Below, in pieces: positions 23,740 through 35,159 of a stretch of DNA of 64,000 bases. A model generated the notes under the pieces. It saw only the letters and a program-made list of their open reading frames with translations, did no database searches and had not been told where the DNA came from. Position numbers and translations under genes: made by a program. The stretch covers positions 21,744,807-21,808,806 of the forward strand of contig NC_040016.1 of the NCBI RefSeq assembly GCF_000972845.2, written 5' to 3'. Positions within the stretch are counted from its first letter, which is position 1. Each line of letters opens with the position of its first letter. Source of the stretch: Larimichthys crocea (taxonomy: Eukaryota; Chordata; Actinopteri; Sciaenidae).

Positions 23740-25642
23740 GTAACTATAGCTGACAATACCCAACAATACCCATCAAGGACAAGGAAAACATTGCCACACA
23801 GAAAAGAAAATCTGGCTTTGGCAGGTTTGCTGTTTGCAAAATGACAAACACACAACTTTTAAAATGCTTGTTTCCTGAATGGAGTGTGACTCAATCAGTC
23901 TCTGTATAAATATGAAGTAGTACCACAGAGTTCTGAGTGAACACATATGGTTACAATAAAAACAGGAGATGTCTGAGACCAATGACAGTATAAAGAACAG
24001 ATAGAGCGTGCATGACATCACTCATAGGTTTCCGAGGCATCGTTTTGATGCTGGTCCTGACTCTTCTGCCTCCCAGCTAATCTAAAAAATAGTAAAGATG
24101 CAGAACATCTGTGGACCTGAGGTGGGCCAAATGACACCTGGGTGCTCGAGGTATTACAGTGTAGTGCAGTTTTTTTCATTGGCTTTATTTCCCTAATTCT
24201 TGGAGGCAGCAGCTTGGTTGAGATGTGAAAATAAATGTACTTTTTAATCCCAAAGAGTTTTTAAAAAATACCCAACAGGTCAAAGCAGAATCTGGTGTGC
24301 CGGCAAGTATTTATTCCTCAAGAAGAGGGTCTGGTTCTCGCCCTGGGTCTTTCAACTTCCATAGAATCCTATCTTACACACAGCTGATGCTGGATTTAAG
24401 ATACAGGGAGACAATGACGGAAACTGGAATGGTTTTCCATCATTAGCTTCCATTTCTTAATGTAAAGCATTCATATCTATGATATTACCTTTATTTCATT
24501 GGCATGCGTGTTACATGGCTGATACTTCGGACTATTACATTATTGATGTAGCAGGTCGAGATTCTGTTTCTTGGAAAACAGCCGTAAGCAGTATGATAAA
24601 TGCCTGTGACCAATCAGAATCACTGAAACACACACACACACACACATTCAGTCTTCCTCCATCTGCTCCAGGAGTGTTTTCTGCTGAGTCAACAGGACGT
24701 CAGCACCGTATTTCGCCATCGCCCAGCCCTGAAGATTTCCCAGAAGGCCACTGACACTGTCCTGAGATTAAGAAGCTCTAATGGGAGATGTGACTGTCTT
24801 GAGGGAGAAGTGATGACGTGCACACAACAGAGTGGTTATTGCTTTCTTTCTTCTTCACTCGAGAGATGCTAAGAGACGTTCTGCACTCTTGACAAGGAGG
24901 GATTAAACATCAGTGAATCTTTTTATCTCATGTCATCGCTCTCTTGCAATTTAGCGCTGCAAAAGATGATGTTTGGTTCTTGATTGTGTTAATTATTTTT
25001 TCATTTTAATGTTTAGTCAGAGTCAAGGTCGCTTCAAGTGTCATTCAGAAAAACCCTGTTAATACTGACACCTTAAAACAACATAAATACCCCATTTTAA
25101 ACCATTTGATGCTACACTGACGTGTAATCATGTGATCAGTGCTTTGTTTGATGCCACTAAGCCACACACCAACAACTATTTGACTGATTTTGGTCAAACT
25201 GGATCATATCTTGTAAATGTTTTGCCCTCTTAACTCTCAGTAAGCTGAACTGCTGCCAGCTGTAGCTGTTGTTTTAGACGACCAGGGAGAAGAGGTTTTC
25301 AGACAAATGCCGGTGTCGTGCCAGAACAGGAGCTGGGCAATGTAACATTATTGTGGAACTGAAGGTGCTGTATCGAGTTACTTGCTTTATGGTTTAAATT
25401 ATCAAATTTTAGGAAGAGTTTTGTCAAATCGAATCAAATTGATACAAATCATCACATAGTTGTACCAAGCTAGCAAGAAATTGATTTCATGGAGCAGAGG
25501 TTTGTGGATTCTACTTTCCATCTTGGTTTGTTGTTGTAGCATCTGACAACAGAACATAAAAGTTTGCTTTAATTTGATGAATTTCTGAAGCTGCTGGAGA
25601 GATTTGTTTGATAGAACTGCTTAAATCATCTGCATCCTTTAC
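23740..25642. other. intergenic, no gene recognised
   Basis: Contains a short CA run near 24630-24646 and dispersed motif copy 4. The open frame at 24479-24754 has no domain and crosses the CA run. Confidence 0.4.
25313..25337 (+). repeat. dispersed motif copy 4 (TGCCAGAACAGGAGCTGGG)
   Basis: Core identical to copies 1 and 3. The upstream GAGAAGAGGTTTTCAG matches AAGAGGTTCTCAGG upstream of copy 3. Confidence 0.65.
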
Positions 25643-26042
25643 CAGACATGGGACCAAGTCACACATGTGCAAGTCTCAAGTCTTAACCTTCAAGTCACAA
25701 GTAAGTCCCAAGTATTTTTTTTTTCTTGGGCAAGTCAAGTCAAGTCAAGTCCAAGTCAAGTGACCTTTGGCGTATTGTTGTAATTTTAGCTGCATAATCT
25801 GATCTTAATATGATCGCATTGTAATCATCAACATTATTTAAAATTAAATAAATAAATAAATAAATAAATACATTTCATATTCACACTGAAAACATGATGT
25901 AAATAACACACAAGTCATTCAAGTCATCGTGTCTCAAGTCAAGTCAAGTCCAGAGTCTTAAACTTCCAAGTCCGAGTCAAGTCACAAGTCATAAAAGCGT
26001 CGACTCGAGTCCAAGTCACTAAGTCTCAAGTCCCCATGTCTG
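25643..26042. mobile_element. non-autonomous hAT element (CAAGTC-rich), 400 bp
   Basis: Ends are CAGACATGGGACC and (complement) CAGACATGGGGAC, flanked by the 8-bp target duplication TCCTTTAC at 25635-25642 and 26043-26050. The subterminal regions consist of many CAAGT/CAAGTC words in both halves, which are likely transposase-binding repeats. There is no coding capacity, so it would depend on a transposase in trans. Confidence 0.8.
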
Positions 26043-26050
26043 TCCTTTAC

Positions 26051-27115
26051 ATACATTAAAGTTTCATATACATTTTTAGAAGTGAGATGCTTTCTCAGCG
26101 GCTTCTTTGCATCCATCTACAGCTCGAATTCATCTATCAGCAAACCTCATATATAATGTGCTTATGTGCTTAATAACCCAGCTGGTCTGCTCTTTTTTTT
26201 TTTTTTTTTTTAAAAAAGGAAGTCTTTGTAACAACCAAAAAAAGAACACAATTTAACATTTTCCAGCGTTTCTATTTTTATGTCCTGTGCACGTGGATCA
26301 TTGTGGATTCTGCCCGCTGATATCAGTCTGTGTCATTACATTGGAGCTATTTTGAGAAGAAACACACAATTGTTATACTGCCACCACAACCAGCCGGCCT
26401 CCTGCAAGTTCTTTAATATCCTGTCCCGTTTCTGTGTACGGCCAGTCCCGAAATAAACAGGAACCTGCTGCTTGTTTTGACTCATTCACACAACAAAACG
26501 CTTAACAGAGACAGAAAGCTGCAGGGAAATTCAAACACATGCATACATTTAAACAACAAAAGATACACTTGTACGTACACGCAATTTAAGTTATAAATAC
26601 ATAAACAGAAATGTACATTCACACCATATTAATACACTTGTAAACAAACACTTTGCTCAAATTTAAATACTACTGACTCGACAGACAGTGCAAGGAGCCG
26701 ACGAGACAGTTTATTATACACATAGACATGCGTGATATGCACAAATACACACTTCCGCACCTTGAGTCATCAAAGAAGCATCCAAAACACAACAGGAATA
26801 GTGCTAAGCCGCTGCTCTGCGCGCTCTATAAATAACTGTTCTGTTCTTGTTAATCTGAGGAAGCAAGCAGGGGCCATAAAAACAGAGACAGGCTGCCCAA
26901 AGGACAGTTTCTGCCTCACTGGCATTCCTTAAACGTTTTAGTGAGTGTGCTCACATCCACACTGTCCTGGTGAATATCATATGTGGACATGTGAGTATCC
27001 CTGAATAGTCCTCCTTGCAGTTTGGAGCTGGAGTGCTCACTGTCACTGTCAGCCATGTTCGCATCCGCAACTCGACTCACGCAGTAATAAGTCAGTTTAA
27101 CTTAAGAATGTGATG
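26051..27115. other. intergenic, no gene recognised
   Basis: Contains a T20 tract near 26190-26211. No exon or complete element was seen. Confidence 0.4.
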
Positions 27116-27123
27116 ATCTACAC

Positions 27124-27899
27124 CAGGGGTCCCCAAACTTTTTTCATCAACTTGCATTTCTGTGATGGGGGGCCGGGGTCAGTCTATAACCGGAAATGAT
27201 ATCAGTCCCACCAGGATTTCACGGCCTTTTTTGAAATAGTTGCGGCCTAAAATCCCTGATGTTGCATCAGGTTTTCAAAAAATTGCGGTTAAAGTTGCTG
27301 TGCTTTTTACATTTTTGTTGCGATTTTGTTGCGGGAGGAAGTGAAAGTTGCGTTACGTTGCGATTGGACAGTTGCGGAGAGGGGGCAGCGAGCACTAAGT
27401 CCACAGCCCCGGGAAGTGCCGAGGTCCGGGCAGGAGGGCGCTGTAAAGCTCGCGGCTCCGGGCCGAGGCACCTTCGCCCCCAAGCAGACCCAGAGCCGGT
27501 CGCGGCGCACCGCCGTGGAGGAAATGCGCTAGCGGAGGCCAGCCAGCGCCAGGGAGGGGTCCCACGAGGGGATCCTCCCGCACCGTGTGGCCGTCCCTGA
27601 CCCGCCATGTTGAATCCCCCGGGCAGACTGTGTGGAAGTTGATCACGAGCAAAGTCACGTCAGAATATACCATTGTGTGAGGGGATGAAAAGAGCTAGTA
27701 CTGTAAATAGTTTGTAAATAAGGTAGATTTTAATTAGAATGCCAAGCTTAATCATTAAGTGTGGATATTTTATAATAGGAAAATGCAGTTTTGAAAAATA
27801 GGCCATGTTGAGAGGGATTGTTTGGGATCGTTAAGTGGGCCACTCCAATTGTTTAGGCGGGCCGGATGTGGCCCGCGGGCCGTAGTTTGGAGACCCCTG
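27124..27899. mobile_element. non-autonomous hAT (Charlie-like) element carrying 28S-like DNA
   Basis: Terminal inverted repeats CAGGGGTCCCCAAACT and AGTTTGGAGACCCCTG differ at one position and are flanked by the 8-bp target duplication ATCTACAC (27116-27123 and 27900-27907). The subterminal GGGCCGGATGTGGCCCGCGG block next to the right terminus is typical of Charlie-type hAT elements. The middle is a GC-rich block unlike the AT-rich arms and resembles 28S rDNA. No transposase frame is present. Confidence 0.85.
27372..27635 (-). pseudogene. 28S rRNA gene fragment (D2 region), degenerate, inside a hAT element
   Basis: The reverse complement reads, in order, CAGTCTGCCCGGGGGATTCA, GCGCATTTCCTCCACGGCGG, TGCGCCGCGACCGGCTCTGG and GAGCTTTACAGCGCCCTCCT. 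These follow the order of vertebrate 28S rRNA at the start of and within expansion segment D2 (the GTCCGCCCGGAGGATTCAAC ... GCGCATTTCCACCGCGGCGG ... TGCGCCGCGACCGGCTCCGG ... GAGTGTTACAGC order I recall). Spacing is shortened and many positions differ, so it is not a functional rRNA gene. The match is from memory rather than alignment. Confidence 0.65.
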
Positions 27900-27907
27900 A
27901 TCTACAC

Positions 27908-29007
27908 ACTGAGAGTGAAATAGGCTCTGATGACACGTCTTTGGCAGCTCTTGGGTAACATTTTTGTGAATGAAACTTCTAATGTAGAATTCAAATCTGG
28001 TGAACTTTCATTCTTTCATTCATTTTTCATAACCGCCTATCCTTATCAGGGTCACGGGGGGCTGAATCACTACTGACATTCAAGCGAGAAGTCTTTGGTA
28101 GTGCTGACCTTTGAGGGACCAGGGAGCCGGGGAGTTAGAGTTGTAATCTGTGTGGATATGTTTATAGCTTGTCACATGACTCCACCAGCTAACGTGAACC
28201 ATAATATTAACTCATGTGTTAAGACAAACAAGCAGCAGGAGGAGGAGGATGCTCGCTTGCACCTACAGGTCACCTGTAACCTCCTCCTGTTGGAGTATAA
28301 ACAGAAAGAAGAGCATCTTTAGCTGTGTGCAATAACACACTACTGTGTCTGAGCCTTTACTGTGTGAACACACTGATTCGAGAGCTGCTTAGAGTTAATG
28401 TGTCTACCAAATTGGGACACTGTCTAATAATACTGTCTGCATATAAGTGGTCTAGTTTATAACACAAACCTTGAAAGACCTTGAATGATAAGAGTGAGGA
28501 GACAGCTGGTCGTTCTCTCAAGCACACACACACACACAGATGCACAAAATCTGTTCACATATACACAAAACACACACACCTACATGGCGAAACACAATCC
28601 TGCCATCCCTTCCTCTCCCTCTCTCTCAGAGTGACTGATAGTGCTGACAAAAGACTTGGATGAAGGATTGAACCTGCGCTCTCCTGGGATTTTCCCAACA
28701 CGCGATTGAGATTCAATCTGCAGCACGAGAGACGAGGACCATTAACCAACATGTTGACAACATGCACACACACATGCACACAGATACACCTCTGTTTTAG
28801 AACATAGATATGGTATAGAACACCAACGAGCATTTCTGTCTCTGTTTTCTGATTTGTGGTCTGCAGTCTTCACCAGAATTTCTTCCCACCACTGCTGTTC
28901 ATCTTACTGATATAACACAGGCCTGTGTGCTCAACAAGCCACCTGTAACAGCACTCACCTGTCAGTCAGTCAAAGCGGCCATGCTTGTAATTATGTAAAA
29001 CTATGCC
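27908..29007. other. intergenic with repeat fragments
   Basis: 28009-28090 (CATAACCGCCTATCCTTATC, AGGGTCACGGGGGGCTGAAT) is a fragment of a common teleost dispersed repeat. A CA run lies at 28524-28538. The tRNA-like cassette is listed separately. No exon is supported. Confidence 0.45.
28660..28765 (-). repeat. tRNA-like cassette, copy 2
   Basis: Reverse complement contains AACATGTTGGTTAATGGTCC, TGCTGCAGATTGAATC, GTGTTGGGAAAATCCC and GCAGGTTCAATCC, matching 11074-11193 along its length. CA-type runs lie on both sides. Confidence 0.5.
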
Positions 29008-29101
29008 TTAAAGGTCCAGTGTGTAAGATTTAGAAAGGCTCTGTTTTCAGAATGTAATATTCCTTACATGTTACCTTAAATCCGACACACTGGTCCTTTA
29101 A
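29008..29101. mobile_element. short MITE with TTAA ends
   Basis: TTAAAGGTCCAGTGTGTAAG and (complement of the right end) TTAAAGGACCAGTGTGTCGG form imperfect inverted repeats ending in TTAA on both sides. The TTAA target preference is that of piggyBac-type elements, but the class is inferred from the ends only. It shares the terminus with 2308-2372 and 38220-38476. Confidence 0.65.
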
Positions 29102-31537
29102 TATAATCTGAACAGGTGAGGTGTTTTTTGTACCAGGCTGTAAACATGTTTATTTCTGCTGGGAAGTTGGACATTTGAACATGGGGACTTATGGAGAATG
29201 ACTCACTTCTGGAGCCAGCCTCAAGTGGACGTTTGAGGAACTGCAGTTTTTCGCATGTTGGCTTCATTTTACAGCCGCTTGGTAAGTACGTGTTGGAACA
29301 GTTATTATTTTACCATTTGTGTATGCTTTAATAATAAAATGAATATATAAATGTGTTTATATTCATAATAATTGTTTGTTTTTGTGGCCCTGTGTAAATA
29401 AACAATGAATTATATTAATAGCAGTCTCATCTCTTCCTGTATCTCTTCCACCTATCTCACTTGTTCTGGTTCCCGTTATTTTCCAGAGCAGTCACCTTCG
29501 GACCAAACAGCTGTGTAGAGAAACTGTGACTCGATTGATTTTCAGTAGATCTTTCTTCTGCTTGGAGCCCCACAGCAAGACCTGAGTTATAGGACTTCAT
29601 AACATATTGATTAAAACTCTGTCAGCCTGATTGAGGACTGCAGAGAATGGACTCTTGCATCAAGGCGAGGCAGCTCTCAGTCACTCTCCTGCAGGTGCAC
29701 AGAGTAAACCTGGAGACAATCAGGTGAGCAATGGAAGATCAGCCCGTGGGTCCATCACTGCAAATGTAATGTGATCAAACACACACCACAGGGCTGAGTG
29801 CAAAGAAAGCAGCTATGCAGGCTGAATTACAGGGCAAGTGATGATGCATCAAGTCTTGGTGATATTGGGGAAATGAATGCTACAAAAACAATATTGATTT
29901 TCAGATTTCAACATATTAAATATAGCAAATATATGCATAATTTTCGAAAAAATGATCAAACTGACATTCAGTGTTTTGATGCATATCAGATGAAATTCTT
30001 CACACATGCAAAGCCAAACTTTAATTACTCATTTTTAATGATTTTATTATTATTCTTCCTATTATGCTTCCTTGTAATAATGAATTAACATACATTTGTA
30101 AAACCGTACAATTTGATCATTAAACATATTACACATTAATAAAATACAATTATTATTGTTTGCATCAGTCTCCCTTCAATAAGGTGTTTAATCAATTAGA
30201 ACGAAAAATTAATATTTATGTTGCTTTTATTCTTTTTTTTAAATGTATTTATACTACTTTAACTACTTTAACTATTAGTATAATGTCCCAAAGATTACTT
30301 AAAATCCCCAAGTGTTTTCTATCATTTGTTTCATTCATCTGCTTTATTAATTATTTAATTACTTTGTCCCTTTTCGGTCCTTGACATTGTGTTTGGGCAT
30401 TGAGCATGGGCATTTTTTTCTGTTTGTGTAATTGTGTAAAAAAATTGTACTGTACTGTGTTGATAAAACTGTATGGGGAAGAAAAGTTTTCAATGTGTGA
30501 GGATCAGTTATTTTAAAGGCATGTTATCACACGGGTTAAAGAGACAGTTTACATATTTTATATGTATGAGTTACTTATCCATCGTCAGTGTGTTTCCTAT
30601 AGCGTGTCCACAGTTTGGAGGACCAGAACATACATTTTACAATATATACACCAGTCGACTAAAGGGTGACATGTTCAGTGTCAAAGGGTTTCACAGTATA
30701 CTCTCTCCTTGTTATAGTCTCCTCAAAAGTTGAAAACTACACTCTTAGTTAAAGTTATGACTCATCTTTAAATCTTCTCTGTGTTAAAATAGCAACATCT
30801 TTAAGGGCAGGCAGTATTTTTTTTTTCCTGATATAGACTATCAACCTTTCCGAAATAGATGTAGAACACGTTGAGATGAAACACTTCCTGCGGAGGACGA
30901 TGATGATCTAAATTTAAATCCACTTTTGGGTCATGCAAAACTGGTTAAGTTGTCAGATGAATGACAAGCAGAACATGTGTTTAAACATCTGCAGGGACAA
31001 TCTGAATGCACATGTCGTGAAGAAATGGCATGCGTGCAAAGAAAGTGGACTCATTGAGGATAAAGTACACAAGCATCTACAGATACATGCAGCATCTTCC
31101 TGAATTTAAGCATATGGATTATATAAATAAACCGCCCTGACGTGCCTTCAGTTCTATAAAACGTTGCTAGGATTATTTATTCAGTTCTAGCATGTCTTAT
31201 TTGTTCATCTTACTTATTCAATGTTTGTATTTTATTTCACTTCATGTTTCTCCTGATTTTACTTTCTCATTGTTACATTTGTAACAAGTGCAGTTATGAC
31301 ATTACCAGGCAAAGCACCTTTTAACTGTGTTTTGACAGGTGCTGTATAAATTAAATCTAATAAAGAGTGTTACTACTAATTCACTGCAACAGCATCAAAC
31401 TACAGGAGCGACCACAGAGCAGGCTGGACCACATTAAAACTACCAGCTGTCTTTACTGCCATCTAGTGTCTGCTACAGTGAGGTACAGCACAGAGAGGCA
31501 GCAGCTCCTCTTCACACAAGAAGAGTAATATTCTTTG
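29102..31537. other. AT-rich intergenic region, no gene recognised
   Basis: 29800-30430 is particularly AT-rich and gives chance open frames. No domain, splice context or transposon terminus was identified. Confidence 0.4.
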
Positions 31538-32118
31538 GGTCTACTTATAGTCATTCTGGGTCTCTTTGTAGTTGTTTTGGGTCTATTTGTAGTCATTTGT
31601 TATCGTTATATTGTCATTTTGAGGGTATTTGTAGTCATTCTGGTTCTCTCTGTAGTAGTTTTGGGTCTATTTGTAGTCCTTTTGGTTCTCTCTGTAGTTG
31701 TTTTGGGTCTATTTGTAGTCCTTTTGGTTCTCTCTGTAGTTGTTTTGGGTCTATTTGTAGTCATTTGTTATCTTTATATTGTCATTTTGAGGGTATTTGT
31801 AGTCATTTTGGTTCTCTCTGTAGTCATTTTGGTTCTCTCTGTAGTAGTTTTGGTTCTCTCTGTAGTAGTTTTGGGTCTATTTGTAGTCATTCTGGGTCTC
31901 TCTGTAGTTGTTTTGTGTCTATTTGTAGTCCTTTTGGTTCTTTCTGTAGTAGTTTTGGTTCTCTTTGTAGTCCTTTTGGTTCTCTCTGTAGTTGTTTTGG
32001 GTCTATTTGTAGTCATTTTGCTCTCTTTTAAGTAATTTTGTCTCTTTAGTGTCATTTTGAGGGTATTTGTAGTTGTCCTGATCATACTTAGTGTCATTTT
32101 GAGGGTATTTGTAGTTGT
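31538..32118. repeat. 21-bp minisatellite
   Basis: Tandem units alternate between GTAGTTGTTTTGGGTCTATTT and GTAGTCCTTTTGGTTCTCTCT types. The unit length is a multiple of three, so long open frames appear on both strands (Val-Val-Leu-Gly-Leu-Phe and Thr-Thr-Glu-Arg-Thr-Lys polymers). Two wider repeats with GTCATTTTGAGGGTATTTGT lie inside and at the right end. Confidence 0.93.
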
Positions 32119-33483
32119 CCTGATCATACAAAGGCTCCGGGCCTGTGCCAGGTGGGCCAGTTCAATGCACATATAAAAACAAAAGTACAAATGCGAATGG
32201 CCTATACAGTATTTACAGATCTGTACCTCCACTCACACCACAAACACACACACATACACAAGGCACAGCAAGGCAAAAGCTTTTAAGCACATTAGCTGCT
32301 GGTGAAAAAATTTGCCACGCTAGCCAAGTGACATTAAGACGTTCACTCACACCACACACAAAACACAGCACGAGAGTTTTCAGCAAGTAATCAGTTACAG
32401 TCCAGTGACATTTGGTCATTCTGATTATAATTGACCGTCTCAATCAGTAACTTCTTGCGTCACTGACTGATTGGATTATTGATTTATTAATTGACTGATC
32501 AATAATTCCCTGACCAGTTGTCTGGTCTGGTGTTACTCTCTACTTTCTCTGTGTCTTTTGTCTTGCTTGCTTGATCGACTCATTATTCGATTATTGATTA
32601 TTATCTGATCATTCTTTCTGTTTCCACATTTATATTAGAATTCCTTACAGCCTTTTACAGTTATTTACACGTCCGTATTGGCTTCATTTCGCAGCCACTT
32701 GTTTAACACTTAAAATAGATAATAAATCAACAAACTAAAAAAGATAAAGTATTAATCAATCAATCAACTTACCTGACTTTATTTGTATAGAATATATATA
32801 AACAAAAGCACAACACAAACTGAGGAAGCACCATCTCAACGTCTTGCAGTGAGGAAACACAGGCAGGTTAAAATATATTAAATGAATAAACAAAATACTA
32901 AAATAAAACCCATTAAATTGTATGACAGAATAAAAGAAAAAACATAATATGGGGGCTAAGATTTATAAATAGACAGACAGCTAACTAAATAAATAAAGGT
33001 GACAATGGTGAAACTGTTGAAAATATATTAACAGAAAAATGTATAAATATAGTTCATGTAAAGGCCAAATTAAAATTATGTTAGTTTGCTCTCATGTTGA
33101 CATGTTGCTCAGTTAGGCACAGCTTACTTTTTTATTTATTTTTTACTGAAGCTTTGCGAATCATTTTTTTATTAAATATCATTCAACTCTAAACATGGAG
33201 GGAAAAAAAATCATTATCCATGAGGTTTAAGACAGAGAAATTACAGACGTAGCTTTCATCCTCTTGTGTCTGCTTGTATTTGTTCATGTTTTGTAGCTTT
33301 CATCCTCTTGTGTCTGCTTGTATTTGTTCATGTTTTGCATGTATTATAAATATATTGCAAAGATAAAATAACGATTGTTGGTGTTGAGTGTTTCTGGGTT
33401 TGCATTGGTTGTGTAGGTGGAGTGTGGTGAGAAACAGCCCTGCTCGTTATTAAGTATAAAATCAGTGTAACCCACACAAAGCT
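32119..33483. other. intergenic, no gene recognised
   Basis: Contains a 39-bp local direct repeat (TAGCTTTCATCCTCTTGTGT and following) around 33250-33340. No exon. Confidence 0.4.
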
Positions 33484-33870
33484 GTGTCAGATTAGATTAG
33501 ATATACTTTATTCATCCCACCAAGGGGAAATTTACTTGTTACAGCAGCAGAGGAAAGTGTAGCATACACTACAGAATTAGAAAAAAGTAGAAAAGGCAAA
33601 ATACACAGTAAACAGACAGAAATTAAACAGACAGAAATATCTATAACCTACAATAAACACGAAAAACAATCAACCTTCAAAACAGACAAGTACTGGGGAT
33701 AAAAGTGGCACGATATATAAAAAGAGTATTGTAATGTAAAGTGACCATAGTGTAAGAAATATTGCAAAGAATATGACCATGATACAAATAATAATATTGT
33801 TGCAAGAGAAGTGACCATAATATAAATAATATTACAAAAGAAAGTGACCATGATATAAATAACCTACTAG
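33484..33870 (-). mobile_element. LINE 3' end, copy A
   Basis: Reads TTAGATATACTTTATTCATC then CACCAAGGGGAAATTTACTT, TACAGCAGCAGAGGAAAGTG and AAACAGACAAGTACTGGGGA, i.e. the reverse complement of a teleost LINE tail whose 3' end is AATTTCCCC..AATAAAGTAT. A 70-80% recognisable second copy is at 36928-37200. The body continues after an insertion at 34978-35130. Confidence 0.6.
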
Positions 33871-34977
33871 AAAATTCCCGCAGAGAGTGACGAGTGGGCT
33901 GTTGCCGGGGGTCTTAGCATGTTAGCAATTAACATGTATTTAATTCTTAGTTCTTCTTAGTGGCTAATGCTAATTAGCATTGCCCGCTAATGTTAGCAAT
34001 TAGCATGTCTTTACAGCTAACGCGCCAGCTGCTCTGCTGTCTCTGTCATTTTAGACAGACGAGTTCAAATTAAGTGCCAATAACTGCAAAAATGGCCGCC
34101 GCTGGGCTTCTGCCTGCCGGCCCTAATCAGCAGAGCAGTTACTGCACCTGTTAGAATGTCAGTTGGAAATGCTGACAGAGAGAGAGAGAAGATGCTGAGA
34201 CCACCCCTCGAACAGGAAGGATTTCTGGCCAAACCGTATTTCCAATCATTGAACCGAAATCACTGGGAGCATCCTGAGCCCTTCCTGAACGTCTACATAG
34301 TTATTTTGTGTTGATAAAGTGAAGAAATGTGACCTTTAGAGCGATTCAAAGAAGCGTTACTTCTGCTTTCCTCCAGAAATGTTCCTGCCTTTTTAACATG
34401 GCAGTCTATGGGGCTGTGGATGGGTGTTGGTGGCGCATCTTTGTGTGTTACGCCAAAACTATAAGGCTGACAGCTTTAGCAGACGAATGTGAGTGAGAAG
34501 ACAAATTTTCCTACATTTCTATGTATAAATCATGTCTGTAGTGGGGCATTTGAGGCCACGGTAGTCGGATACGTTTTATTTTTTCACTGATTTTTCTCTC
34601 GGCTCCTCACTCTAGCTGATGATGTCATCCACTCAGGCTCAAACATTCCGCGCAATACACACCCATTATAAACCCAGAAATTTGAGTAAAAACCTGCTCA
34701 ACTTTGAGCCTTGATAGTTTAAAAACGGTAAAAGCTGTCGATGAGTGAAGAAGTCTCTCAGTGAAAGTATGCCAGAGCAGTTCATTGTTGAAAATGTCTT
34801 TTTTTTGGGGGGGTAATAGCACTGGATTCGGGTTGAAAACGCACGTTTTGATATATAATTTGTTGGGGTCCTCTCACCGTTGTGGGCTGCATTAATTTTC
34901 GAAAAAAGGGCGGAAGATGAATAATAAGTAGGAAGAAACCCAATAGTTGACTCGTGTCGTGGGCACTCTTCACTAAT
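33871..34977. mobile_element. unclassified insertion splitting the LINE copy
   Basis: The repetitive LINE sequence (GACCATGATATAAATAA, ATATTACAAAAGAAAGTGA) stops at about 33870 and resumes at 34978. The 1.1 kb in between differs in character: GCTGTTGCCGGGGGTCTTAG, a GTTAGCAATTAGCATG cluster, GGATTCGGGTTGAAAACGC. I could not find clear terminal repeats or a coding frame. Confidence 0.4.
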
Positions 34978-35130
34978 TATTGTAAGTGTAGTGAGCATAA
35001 TATAAATAATATTACAAAAGAAAGTGAGCATGATACAAACAATAATATTATTGCAAGAGTAGTGAGCATAATATAAATAATATTACAAAACAAAGTGAGC
35101 ATGATATAACTCATAACTGCAAAGGTATAA
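34978..35130 (-). mobile_element. LINE 3' region, continuation of copy A
   Basis: GTGAGCATAATATAAATAAT, ATTACAAAAGAAAGTGAGCA and AATAATATTATTGCAAGAGT match the 33730-33860 part and 37130-37200 of copy B. The sequence is itself locally repeated at 60-70-bp spacing. Confidence 0.5.
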
Positions 35131-35159
35131 AGGAGATAAAACAGAAAAACAGGAGACAT

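Noticed and set aside
23301..23855. 184-codon minus-strand open frame
   Set aside because: It covers a dispersed repeat and its flanks, and the matching repeat at 5437-5932 is not open in the same way. No known domain.
27259..27673. Overlapping open frames of 67-113 codons on both strands
   Set aside because: They lie in the GC-rich 28S-like block inside a hAT element. Several frames are open at once because stop codons are rare in GC-rich DNA, and none shows a domain.
31535..32232. 166- and 152-codon open frames on opposite strands
   Set aside because: Both come from a 21-bp minisatellite whose unit is a multiple of three. The predicted peptides are simple polymers.
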